Shown piece after piece: positions 29,862 to 38,049 of a DNA stretch of 38,049 bases. Each line of letters starts with the position of its first letter. Position 1 is the first letter of the stretch. The position numbers were made by a program, and so were the translations under genes. This DNA is from an uncultured Eubacteriales bacterium (lineage in GTDB: Bacteria > Bacillota > Clostridia > Oscillospirales > Oscillospiraceae), in contig URPI01000002.1 in assembly GCA_900549705.1 (NCBI GenBank), positions 1 through 38,049 on the forward strand, in the 5' to 3' direction. The notes beneath the pieces were generated by a model. It did not search any database. It saw only the letters and a program-made list of their open reading frames with translations, and was not told the origin of the DNA.

Positions 29862-32800
29862 ATGCTGCATCTTTTAATTGGAACGGACTGGACACGAAAC
29901 CGGGATGCCATCCTCGCCCGTTTGGCAGATGACGTACACACCCGCCGGGAGGGGCGAATTTTGATGGTCCCGGAGCTAATCAGCCACGAAACCGAGCGCG
30001 CGCTCTGCCGCTTTGCCGGGGATACGGCCAGCCGCTATGCTGAGGTGCTCTCCTTCACCCGCCTTGCCCGCCGCGCAGCGGAACAGGCGGGCAGCAGCGC
30101 TATGGAATGCCTGGACAGCGGCGGACGGGTGGTTGCCATGGCTGCTGCTGCTCGTCAGCTGGCGAGCAAGCTGAAGGCTTATGCCGCGGTGGAAACCAAG
30201 CCGGAATTTCTCACGGAGCTGATTGATGCGGTGGATGAGTTTAAGCGCTGCTGCATCACCGCTCAGGACTTAAAGGCGGCAGCCGCACAGACGGAAGGCA
30301 GCCTTGCCCAGAAGTTAGAGGAGCTGTCCCTGCTCATGGAGAGCTATGATGCGTTGTGCAGTCAGGGAAAGCGTGATCCCCGCGATCAGATGACCTGGCT
30401 GCTGGAGCAGCTGGAAGAAAGCGACTATGCCCAGACCCATGTGTTTTATATCGATGGGTTCCCAGACTACACCCGCCAGCATCTGGAAATTTTGGAGCAT
30501 CTGATTCAGTTCAGTCCCAGTGTCACGGTGAGCCTCAACTGTGACAGCATCGGCTCCCGCCAATTGGCCTTTGAAAAGGCGGGGCAGACGGCTTCTGAAA
30601 TTTACCGTGCAGCGCAACGGTTGAATATCCCTGTTCAGGTGGAGCTGATTCCGGGGCGGGAGGATGCCCTCAGCCCCATGCGGGAAAAATTGTTTCAGGG
30701 AGCCATCCAAATTGGAGCTTGTGCGGGCTGCCTTGACACCGCCCAAGCGGACAGCCCCTGGGCAGAGGTGATGGCCGCAGCTCACCGGGTGCGGGCGCTG
30801 GTGCAGTCCGGCTGCCGCTACCGGGACATTATTCTGGTGTGTACGGATATGGGCAAGTACCTGCCCTTGGCAGAACTGATTTTTGCCAGAATGCACATCC
30901 CGCTTTATCAGTCCGGCACCGAGGATATTCTGCAAAAAAGCATGATTGCCACGGTGCTTACCGCCCTGGATGCCGCCCTGGGGGATTTTGACCAGCGCAG
31001 TGTGTTCCGCTATCTCCGCTCGGCACTGTCCGGCGTGGATTATGACACCTGCGACCGGTTGGAAAATTATGCGTTCCTTTGGGACATTCGCGGCAACCGC
31101 TGGCTATCCGACTGGAAAAATCATCCGGACGGACTGGGCAATGACTGGACGGAGGAGGCAAAAAGCCGCTTGGAGCTTCTGAACCGGGAGCGCAGACGGC
31201 TCATGGAACCATTGGAGCAGCTGCGCCAGGGGTTTCGCGATGCCTCCTCCCTCAACAGTCAGGTGGAGGCGCTGTACCAATTTCTGGAACGGGTTGGTAT
31301 GGAGCAGCGGCTGGAAGCAATGGCACAGGAACTGGATGAAACTGGAAGCAATCGGGAATCTCAGATACTCAACCAGTTGTGGGAGATTCTCATGTCCGCC
31401 CTGGAGCAGATGTATGATGTGCTGGGGCAGACCCATTGGGAGCCGGAGCATTTTGTGCGTTTGCTGCGTCTGCTGCTGAGCCAGTATGATGTAGGCACCA
31501 TCCCACCGGTGCTGGACGTGGTGCAGCTGGGTCCGGTAACCTCCATGCGCTGCCACAGCCAGAAGCACCTGATTTTGCTGGGTGCGCAGGAGGGAAGTCT
31601 GCCTGCCTATTCCGGCTCTGCCGGTGTACTCACGGACCAGGAGCGCGTGACCCTGCGGGCGCTGGGGGTTCCCTTGACCGGCGGTGCCATGGAGGGTGTC
31701 CAGGCGGAGTTTGCGGAAATTTACGGCGTATTCTGCGGCGCGTTGGAATCGGTGTATGTGCTGTCTTCCGGCAAGCAGACCTCCTTCATCTACCGGCGGC
31801 TGGCGAACCTTTCCGGCTGTGACGGTCTGTATAAGGATGCTCTCGGCTTTGCGGATGCAGACGGCCAGGAGGCCGGTGCTTTTCTGGCTCGCTGGAAGCA
31901 GCGCCCCATTGCTGAAGCATTGGGGGTGGATCAAGCCTATGAGATCACGCGCACCCAGGCGGATTTCAGCCTGGGGACAGTCAGCCCAGAGCATATCCGC
32001 AAGCTGTATGGTTCCAGCCTGATGCTCTCTGCCTCCCAGGTTGATAAGCAGGCAGAGTGCCGCCTGAGCTATTTCCTGAACTATGGACTTCGTGCCAAGG
32101 AGCGGAAGACGGCAGCCGTTGACCCGGCGGAATTTGGCAGCTATGTCCATGATGTCCTGGAACATACGGCGGCAGCGGTTCGCGACCAGGGCGGCTTTCC
32201 GGCGATGAGCCTGGAAAAGACGTTGGAAATTGCTCACGGCTTTTCAGAGCGCTACGCCCTGTCCCATTTTAACCAAATAGAATCCCAGCGGATGGAATAC
32301 TTGTTCCGCCGCAACTTACGGGAGTTGGATATGGTGGTGGAGGAGCTGTGGCGAGAGCTATGCCAATCCGGCTTTCAGCCGCAGGGCTTTGAGGTCGGCT
32401 TCGGTACGGGGGAAGAAGGCGCTCTCCCGGCCATTCCCATTCCAAATGGCAAAATCAATGCCCTTCTGCGGGGTTATGTGGATCGGGTAGACGTTTGGAA
32501 GAGCCCCGGCAGCGAATATTATCGCGTCGTAGACTACAAGACCGGAAAAAAAGATTTTGACTATTGCGATGTGTTCAACGGTGTGGGGCTGCAAATGCTG
32601 CTGTATCTGTTTGCGCTGAAAAAGAGCGGAAACAGCCTGCTTGACGAGCATTCAATTCCGGCAGGGGTGCAGTATTTCCCGGCACGGGTGCGCTATATCT
32701 CTACAGACGGCGTTCCGGAACCGGAGCAGATAGAAAAGGAACGCCAGAAGGATTGGAAGCGCCAGGGCTTGCTGCTCAACGACCGGGCAGTGCTGGATGC

Positions 32801-33122
32801 CATGGAGCCGGGGGAGGAGAAAAAGCGCCTCCCTGTGAAGGAGAAAAAAGGTGAACTCACCGGTTATCTGGCAGACCGGCAGCAGATGCAGCTGCTGGAA
32901 GGGTATATTCTGCGGGTACTGGGCGGATTGGTGGAGGATATTGCTTCCGGCAATGTGCAGCCCAATCCCTATACCCGAGGCAGTTCCCACGATGCCTGCC
33001 GCTTCTGTCCCTATGGGCAGGTGTGCCACAGCGACAGTGTGGAGGGACGGCGCAATTACAAGACCATGAGTGCGGAGCAGTTTTGGGAGCAGGTGGAAAG
33101 GGAGATGACAAAAAATGGCTGA
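29862..33122 (+). CDS. addB: ATP-dependent helicase/nuclease subunit B (AddB)
   Basis: A 1086-residue AddB. With AddA it resects double-strand breaks and recognises Chi in Firmicutes. The nuclease domain is at the C-terminus: 'VVDYKTGKKDFDYCD' contains the Asp and Lys of the RecB-type nuclease. The Fe-S cluster cysteines are 'AECRLSYF' and 'DACRFCPYGQVC'. The N-terminal nucleotide loop expected of this family (GxxGxGKT) reads 'IGTDWTRNRDAI' and lacks Gly-Lys-Thr, so ATP binding by AddB is doubtful. The ATG at 29862 has AAAGGAGG upstream; the frame is open further upstream but has no such site. It overlaps addA by eight bases. Confidence 0.93.
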   Translation: MLHLLIGTDWTRNRDAILARLADDVHTRREGRILMVPELISHETERALCRFAGDTASRYAEVLSFTRLARRAAEQAGSSAMECLDSGGRVVAMAAAARQLASKLKAYAAVETKPEFLTELIDAVDEFKRCCITAQDLKAAAAQTEGSLAQKLEELSLLMESYDALCSQGKRDPRDQMTWLLEQLEESDYAQTHVFYIDGFPDYTRQHLEILEHLIQFSPSVTVSLNCDSIGSRQLAFEKAGQTASEIYRAAQRLNIPVQVELIPGREDALSPMREKLFQGAIQIGACAGCLDTAQADSPWAEVMAAAHRVRALVQSGCRYRDIILVCTDMGKYLPLAELIFARMHIPLYQSGTEDILQKSMIATVLTALDAALGDFDQRSVFRYLRSALSGVDYDTCDRLENYAFLWDIRGNRWLSDWKNHPDGLGNDWTEEAKSRLELLNRERRRLMEPLEQLRQGFRDASSLNSQVEALYQFLERVGMEQRLEAMAQELDETGSNRESQILNQLWEILMSALEQMYDVLGQTHWEPEHFVRLLRLLLSQYDVGTIPPVLDVVQLGPVTSMRCHSQKHLILLGAQEGSLPAYSGSAGVLTDQERVTLRALGVPLTGGAMEGVQAEFAEIYGVFCGALESVYVLSSGKQTSFIYRRLANLSGCDGLYKDALGFADADGQEAGAFLARWKQRPIAEALGVDQAYEITRTQADFSLGTVSPEHIRKLYGSSLMLSASQVDKQAECRLSYFLNYGLRAKERKTAAVDPAEFGSYVHDVLEHTAAAVRDQGGFPAMSLEKTLEIAHGFSERYALSHFNQIESQRMEYLFRRNLRELDMVVEELWRELCQSGFQPQGFEVGFGTGEEGALPAIPIPNGKINALLRGYVDRVDVWKSPGSEYYRVVDYKTGKKDFDYCDVFNGVGLQMLLYLFALKKSGNSLLDEHSIPAGVQYFPARVRYISTDGVPEPEQIEKERQKDWKRQGLLLNDRAVLDAMEPGEEKKRLPVKEKKGELTGYLADRQQMQLLEGYILRVLGGLVEDIASGNVQPNPYTRGSSHDACRFCPYGQVCHSDSVEGRRNYKTMSAEQFWEQVEREMTKNG

Positions 33123-36100
33123 GAAATTGACCCCGGCGCAAAGCATGGCGGTTCACAATCGGGGCGGCAAGCTGCTGGTAAGTGCGGCGGCTGGCTCGGG
33201 CAAGACCAAGGTTCTGGTAGACCGGCTGATGGACTACCTCATGAGCCCATTAAATCCGGCACACCTGGATGAATTTTTGATAATTACCTATACCAAGGCT
33301 GCTGCCATGGAGCTGCGGGGCAAAATTGCCGCCGGTCTGAACCGCTGCATTGCCCAGAACCCGGAAAACAAGCATTTGCAGCGCCAGATGCAGCGCTTGT
33401 TCCTGACTCAGATTTCAACAGTTCATGGTTTTTGCTCCACGATTTTGCGGGAGTACGCTTATCGGGTGGATTTGCCTCCGGATTTTCGAGTGGCAGAGGA
33501 GGCGGAATGCGCCGACCTCCGGGAAGCGGTTTTGAAGGATTTGATGGAGCGAGCCTACGAAAATGGTTGTGAAGGCAATCATTTCCGGGAATTTGTGGAT
33601 TCTCAGGGGGTGGGGCGGGATGACCGTGCCATTCCCGACATTATCCTGAAGGTATACAGTGCAGCCCGTTGCCACCAGGATCCCCAGAAGTGGCTGGACG
33701 ACTGCCTTGACAATGTGAAACTGGACGGGGTGACCGATGCCGCTGATACCATCTGGGGAAAGTCGCTGATGGACTCCCTTTTTGACTGGCTGGATGTGCA
33801 GATTGGCGTGCAGCGGGAGCTTTTGCGCCGCCTGGAACGAGATGAAGGGGTGGAAAAGCCAATTGCCAACATTGGGGCATTGGTGCAGCAGCTGGAATAT
33901 CTGCGCGACAGCAAAACCTGGGATGACGTGTATACCCGGAAGAATATTGACTTTGGAAAGCTGACTTTTTCGGGAAAAAAATACGACCCGGTGCTGGCCG
34001 AGCAGGTTAAGGTCGTCCGAAATGCCTGCAAGGCAGAGCTGGAAAGCAGAACCAGGTGCTTTGCCGATGATTCCAGCCAGGTGATTACGGATTTGCGGGC
34101 ATCTACCGAAGCAGCACAGGGCATCGTGGAGCTTGTCCGCCAGTTTGCGGCGGATTACGCTGCCCTAAAGCGCAGCCGCCGCATTCTGGACTTTGGCGAT
34201 TTGGAGCATGATACGCTGGATTTGCTGCTGGGAAAAAGCCGCACCGGTCCTACAGCAGCTGCGGTGGAAATTGGTAGTCGATTCCGGGAAATCATGGTGG
34301 ATGAGTACCAGGATTCCAACGGCGTGCAGGATGCTATTTTTGAGGCACTGACCCGGGCAAAACAAAACTGCTTTATGGTGGGGGACGTGAAGCAGTCCAT
34401 CTATCGTTTCCGGCTGGCAGACCCCCGGATTTTTTTGAAAAAATACACAGACTATGCCTTGGCAGAAAATGCAAAGTTGGGTGAGGGACGAAAAATTTTA
34501 CTCAGCCACAACTTTCGTTCTGGCATTGAGGTGATTTCCGGTATCAATGACGTGTTTGAAACCTGTATGAGCAAGCAGGTGGGCGGGCTGGAATATGGAG
34601 AAGCGGAGGCATTGCGGGAGGGTGTTCCCCATGTTCCCCTGGACTCTGCGGCCACGGAACTCTATGTATTGGATGTTGCCGATGGAGATTCCTATGAGAA
34701 GGAGGCAGCCTTCACGGCCAAACGCATCTGCACCATGCTCTCCGCTGGGGAAACGGTGCGCGACGGCGCACAGCTGCGCCCTGTAACTCCTGAGGACATT
34801 GTGATTCTCCTTCGCTCTCCCGGATCCATGGCAGCACCGTTCTGTGATGCCTTGGAGGCGGCCGGGATTCACTGCGCTCTGGATGGCAGCAGCAGTTTGA
34901 TGGATACGCCCGAGGTCAGCACCTTCTGTGCCCTGCTGCAAGCGGTGGCCAATCCCCGGCTGGATATCCCTTTGCTGAGCATTCTGGCCAGTCCGGTGTT
35001 TGGCTTTACGGCGGATGACCTGGCATCATTCCGTGGGGACTGTAAAAAGGGCAGCATCTATGATGCCATGAAGCAGTCCCAAAACGAAAAAGTTCAGTAT
35101 TTTTTGTCTGTTTTGGACGTTCTCAGAAAAAAGTCCCGTATGGAAAACCTTACCCGGCTGCTGCAAAGCTGCCTGACCCTCACCCGACTGGACAGCATTT
35201 TTGGTGCGATGTCCGGTGCGGAGGCAAGGCAGCAGAACTTGCAGACCTTCTATCAGATGGCTGTGGATTATGAGAGCAGCAGTCTGCGCACACTCGACCA
35301 GTTTTTGGAGTATTTGCAGACCATGGCCGACAGCCGGGTGGAGACCGGCGGCAGCAGTGCGGGCTGTGTCAGAATCATGAGCATTCACAAATCAAAGGGG
35401 CTGGAGTTTCCGGTTGTGTTCCTCTGCGGCCTGTCTCATCGGTTCAACGGCAGCGATCGGCAGGAGCAGGTGCTGTGCGACAAGGATTTGGGGCTGGGGC
35501 TGGCGGTGGCAGATAACCAAAACCGCATTCGCTACAGTGCCATTTCTAAGCTTGCCATTGCCGATTCCATCAAGAGGGAGAGTATCAGTGAGGAACTCCG
35601 GGTTTTGTACGTCGCCATGACCCGGGCGGAAGACCGGCTTATCATGACCTGCACCATGAAAAATCCACAGAAGCGCCTGGCAGACATGGCAAACCGTCTG
35701 ATTGTAGGGGGCGAAGCTCTGGTGTGCATGGAGGCAGACTGCCACGGTGATTGGATTCTGGCAACGGCGCTGCGGCGGATTGAGGCGGGAGCGCTGCACG
35801 CTCTGGCGGGAAGACCGGAGCAGCTGCACACCGACGACTATCCGTGGCACATTGAACTGGTGGAAGCGGAGGAAACGCTTCCGCAGGGGGAGCACACCGT
35901 TTTGGAGGAATCCACCTTCCCGCCGGAGGCTGTCGCCTCCCTGCAAAAGGGGCTGCAATTTTCCTATGCCCATCTTCCTGCTACCCATGCGCCCTCCAAA
36001 CAGACGGCAACCGGACGCAAGGAGGGAGCCAGAGAGGAAGAGACTATGGAGGATACACGCAAGATGCCAGACAACCGCACCTGGCGTAAGCCCAGCTTCC

Positions 36101-36621
36101 GGGAAAATGCCCGCCGGGGGAAAGCTTATGGAAATGCGGTTCACCGCGTCATGCAGTTTATCCGGTATGAGGGCTGTACGGATGCTTCTTCTGTTCAGAT
36201 GGAAATCCAGCGTCTGCTGGCAGACGGTATTCTGAGCCAGGAGGAGGCGGCAATGGTTTCCCCGGATGCCATTGCATCATTCTTTGCCACGGATATTGGC
36301 AGAAAGCTGCAAGGCGGTGCCGAGTATATCCGGGAATTCAAGTTTTCTATCCTGGATGACGGGGAGAAATATGGCGACGGACTGGAAGGGGAGCAGGTGC
36401 TTCTGCAAGGCGTGGTGGATTGCGCCATTTTAGAGGAGGACGGCATCACGGTCCTGGACTTCAAAACCGACCGGGTGACAAAAGAAACAGTTGCATCAAC
36501 CGCAAATCGCTACCGCCCCCAGCTGGAAACCTACGCCGAAGCGCTCAGCCGGATTTATGAAAAGCCGGTCAAAGAAAGGTATTTGTATTTCTTCCATTTG
36601 GGAGAATTGACCGCATTATAA
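33115..36621 (+). CDS. addA: ATP-dependent helicase/nuclease subunit A (AddA)
   Basis: A 1168-residue UvrD-type helicase fused to a RecB-type nuclease, the motor of the AddAB complex. Motifs in order: Walker A 'AAAGSGKT' (24-31), motif Ia 'ITYTKAAAMELRGKI', motif II 'IMVDEYQDSN', motif III 'VGDVKQSIYRFR', motif IV 'LSHNFRSG', motif V 'SIHKSKGLEFPVVFL', motif VI 'LYVAMTRAEDRL'. The C-terminal nuclease has 'GVVDCAI' and 'ITVLDFKTDRV'. All catalytic residues appear intact. Start overlaps addB. Followed by a strong terminator. Confidence 0.96.
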   Translation: MAEKLTPAQSMAVHNRGGKLLVSAAAGSGKTKVLVDRLMDYLMSPLNPAHLDEFLIITYTKAAAMELRGKIAAGLNRCIAQNPENKHLQRQMQRLFLTQISTVHGFCSTILREYAYRVDLPPDFRVAEEAECADLREAVLKDLMERAYENGCEGNHFREFVDSQGVGRDDRAIPDIILKVYSAARCHQDPQKWLDDCLDNVKLDGVTDAADTIWGKSLMDSLFDWLDVQIGVQRELLRRLERDEGVEKPIANIGALVQQLEYLRDSKTWDDVYTRKNIDFGKLTFSGKKYDPVLAEQVKVVRNACKAELESRTRCFADDSSQVITDLRASTEAAQGIVELVRQFAADYAALKRSRRILDFGDLEHDTLDLLLGKSRTGPTAAAVEIGSRFREIMVDEYQDSNGVQDAIFEALTRAKQNCFMVGDVKQSIYRFRLADPRIFLKKYTDYALAENAKLGEGRKILLSHNFRSGIEVISGINDVFETCMSKQVGGLEYGEAEALREGVPHVPLDSAATELYVLDVADGDSYEKEAAFTAKRICTMLSAGETVRDGAQLRPVTPEDIVILLRSPGSMAAPFCDALEAAGIHCALDGSSSLMDTPEVSTFCALLQAVANPRLDIPLLSILASPVFGFTADDLASFRGDCKKGSIYDAMKQSQNEKVQYFLSVLDVLRKKSRMENLTRLLQSCLTLTRLDSIFGAMSGAEARQQNLQTFYQMAVDYESSSLRTLDQFLEYLQTMADSRVETGGSSAGCVRIMSIHKSKGLEFPVVFLCGLSHRFNGSDRQEQVLCDKDLGLGLAVADNQNRIRYSAISKLAIADSIKRESISEELRVLYVAMTRAEDRLIMTCTMKNPQKRLADMANRLIVGGEALVCMEADCHGDWILATALRRIEAGALHALAGRPEQLHTDDYPWHIELVEAEETLPQGEHTVLEESTFPPEAVASLQKGLQFSYAHLPATHAPSKQTATGRKEGAREEETMEDTRKMPDNRTWRKPSFRENARRGKAYGNAVHRVMQFIRYEGCTDASSVQMEIQRLLADGILSQEEAAMVSPDAIASFFATDIGRKLQGGAEYIREFKFSILDDGEKYGDGLEGEQVLLQGVVDCAILEEDGITVLDFKTDRVTKETVASTANRYRPQLETYAEALSRIYEKPVKERYLYFFHLGELTAL

Positions 36622-36627
36622 CAGCAA

Positions 36628-36675
36628 AAGCCCTCGCAGCAACCGGGATTTCCCAATGCTGCGAGGGCTTGCTTA
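36628..36675 (+). terminator. terminator of addBA (bidirectional)
   Basis: A perfect 14-bp stem (36628-36641 with 36657-36670, loop 15 bases) with TT then GCTTAT on the plus strand and TTTTGCTGTTAT on the minus strand. Lies between convergent addA and the DUF4304-like gene. Confidence 0.8.
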
Positions 36676-36704
36676 TGGCGTGTAATCAAATACGTTACGG
36701 GCAA

Positions 36705-37121
36705 TCATAGCGCTGAAACATCCACGGAGGTCAAATAGTGAATGGCATCCAAAGAAGTTTGAAGCGGCAGCTTTCCCTGCACGGCACAAATCCGTAAAAG
36801 GCCGATGTCCCCATACATAGATTCCCATTTTTCAAGCAGGGAAAGAACAGCACCGGAATCAAGTGTAACACCATTGGACGTACAATCAACCCGATACCGA
36901 ATCTGACAGGCGCTCAACGAGTGGTGCTTCCCATTCGATAGCTCGTGCAAGCAGATGCCGTAATTGTAATACCACAGCTTCGGGTCATATTGTGACCGCT
37001 CTATGGAAAGCACCACGGTTAAATTGTCCTTGTCTTTGTACCATGTCAGGCGGGATTTCTTATACCGGAAAGCTTTGGCTTTTGCTGAAATTGCATTAAC
37101 CAATTCGTCAAAACTGCTCAT
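36705..37121 (-). CDS. DUF4304-like protein
   Basis: A 138-residue soluble protein resembling the DUF4304 family: 'FRYKKSRLTWYKDKDNLTVVL' region (two overlapping parts), 'SQYDPKLWYYNYGICLHEL' and 'WESMYGDIGLLR'. Function is not known; some family members sit near toxin-immunity loci, but no toxin gene is visible here. The ATG at 37121 is chosen (AGAGG six bases upstream); a longer in-frame extension overlaps the VanW-family gene. It lies 37 bases downstream of that gene and is probably cotranscribed. Confidence 0.7.
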   Translation of the reverse strand: MSSFDELVNAISAKAKAFRYKKSRLTWYKDKDNLTVVLSIERSQYDPKLWYYNYGICLHELSNGKHHSLSACQIRYRVDCTSNGVTLDSGAVLSLLEKWESMYGDIGLLRICAVQGKLPLQTSLDAIHYLTSVDVSAL

Positions 37122-37158
37122 AAGAAACCTCTTTACCAATGGGTGATGGCAACCGTGC

Positions 37159-38049
37159 TTATTCGTCAGCGGGTTCGTCGGTTGCGCTTTCCGCAAAGCC
37201 GGGCCAGCACCATACGTCTTCCAGATAGGTAGAGGTGTGATCCAGCTTTCGGTAGATTTGCTCTCCGGTTTCCTTGTCATAGCGGCAGCGGAAGGCAGCA
37301 GCATAGGAGGGATGGTCATCCACCCGATATTCCATCTTAACGGTATAATCCCGCTGCTCTACGCCCAGAATCTTGATTTTTACATACCCGTCTTCCACCT
37401 TGGCGGAGATTTTTACGGGCAGCTCATAGTCGTTGCGTATCTTCAGGTCGGTGGTACCCCAGTTGACAGTGGCATCCAATCCCAAAGGAATGTAATTGAC
37501 GGGGAAACCGTGATTCCGGCGGTCAACGATGGTCAGCTCTGCAAACAGTGAGCTGAGGTACAGGGTGGAGGACACCTGGCAAATGCCGCCACCCACTTCG
37601 TCCACCAGCTCTGTGCCGGAATAGGCAGGGGCGGGAAGGTATCCGGCCTCCCGGGTACGCTTGCCCAGGGTTTCATTGTAAGAGAGCGTGTCGCCGGGCT
37701 GCAAAATGATGCCGTCCAGCTTTGCGCAGGCCAACTCCAAATTCTTTGTCCGGTTTTCGTTGTCGGAGTATTCGGTTTTGCAGTAGCCAAGTACATCCTG
37801 GAACCAGGCATCCTCCACCGAAACCTCCGGGGGGAGATATTCCATCTGGATGCGGACGGCCTCGCCGGAGGCGGCGGCTTCCAGCAGCTTGGCGGCTCTT
37901 TGAAGGTCAAAGCCATAGCCATCCCTTCCATAGACGACCTCCAACGTTTCCGGGTCTACCCGGGGATTGACGGCAGGGACGGAAACCTGCTCCAATATCT
38001 TTTTCAGTTCCAGGTGGGTGGGCTCTTTTTCTTCGCCCAGGGCATCCAA
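37159..38049 (-). CDS. VanW-family protein (C-terminal part; 5' end outside window)
   Basis: 296 residues are visible; the frame is open to the end of the window and the true start lies beyond it. The first part looks like the end of a PG_binding_4-type domain ('VDPETLEVVYGRDGYGFDL'). The VanW domain follows, with 'LELACAKLDGIILQPGDTLS', 'ETLGKRTREAGYLPAPAYSG', 'EVGGGICQVSSTLYLSSL' and 'RRNHGFPVNYIPLGLDATV'. In Clostridia such proteins are exported and linked to the cell wall; the link to vancomycin resistance is historical and not implied. No G5 domain is seen at the C-terminus, which ends in an acidic tail. DUF4304-like gene follows. Confidence 0.9.
   Translation of the reverse strand: MDALGEEKEPTHLELKKILEQVSVPAVNPRVDPETLEVVYGRDGYGFDLQRAAKLLEAAASGEAVRIQMEYLPPEVSVEDAWFQDVLGYCKTEYSDNENRTKNLELACAKLDGIILQPGDTLSYNETLGKRTREAGYLPAPAYSGTELVDEVGGGICQVSSTLYLSSLFAELTIVDRRNHGFPVNYIPLGLDATVNWGTTDLKIRNDYELPVKISAKVEDGYVKIKILGVEQRDYTVKMEYRVDDHPSYAAAFRCRYDKETGEQIYRKLDHTSTYLEDVWCWPGFAESATDEPADE

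Noticed and set aside
37159..38049. Vancomycin resistance cluster
   Set aside because: VanW-family proteins are common in Clostridia; no vanH/vanA/vanX or two-component genes are present.
1..38049. CRISPR arrays, rRNA genes, intact insertion sequences
   Set aside because: No regularly spaced repeats, rRNA segments or transposase genes were seen on either strand.

Overview
The window looks like chromosomal DNA from a low-to-mid GC Gram-positive anaerobe, most likely class Clostridia and probably the Oscillospirales. The indicators are AddAB instead of RecBCD, a VanW-family protein, a BlaI/M56-protease pair, a family 4 Fe-S uracil-DNA glycosylase, a hybrid-cluster protein, DUF378, strong AGGAGG ribosome sites and TTGACA/TATAAT promoters. 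Names are assigned by reading motifs; no database search was possible.

Layout. 1-2500: a DapA-family aldolase, then the remnant of a tyrosine integrase (5' end missing, one in-frame amber stop) that abuts the 3' end of a tRNA-Thr(CGU) gene. 2490-5474: DNA repair genes (family 4 UDG, exonuclease III) flanking a D,D-carboxypeptidase-like protein whose three catalytic motifs are all altered. 5486-8650: a Crp/Fnr-type regulator divergent from a ferredoxin-like gene and hcp, with a palindromic operator between them. 8823-12140: a glycosyltransferase and a eukaryotic-type (GH13_8-like) branching enzyme. 12225-20438: one tightly packed minus-strand operon, aroF-tyrA-aroB-aroA-aroC-pheA-aroEK-aroQ. 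It covers the whole shikimate pathway plus the chorismate mutase, prephenate dehydratase and prephenate dehydrogenase steps.

The aro operon begins with what looks like a classical ribosome-mediated attenuator: a 22-codon leader peptide with five consecutive Tyr codons then two Phe codons, alternative hairpins, and a strong terminator just before aroF. Firmicutes more often use T-boxes for this, so it is the clearest regulatory find in the window.

20500-23286 holds a BlaI-type repressor, an M56 membrane protease lacking the usual sensor domain, and an orphan extracellular solute-binding protein. The solute-binding gene carries two operators of the same type as the one over the blaI promoter. 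This suggests a self-contained signal-transduction regulon that need not concern beta-lactams. 23286-28631 holds a zinc-dependent phospholipase C-like protein, a large membrane pseudokinase with extracellular FN3-like domains, a divergent zinc-ribbon/Ig-like membrane protein of mirror architecture, and a DUF378 protein. 28758-36621 holds ispE and addB-addA. The right end has a DUF4304-like protein and the C-terminal part of a VanW-family protein that runs off the window.

Two related structured intergenic repeats occur at 8655-8785 and 29618-29711. No CRISPR array, rRNA or intact mobile element was seen.
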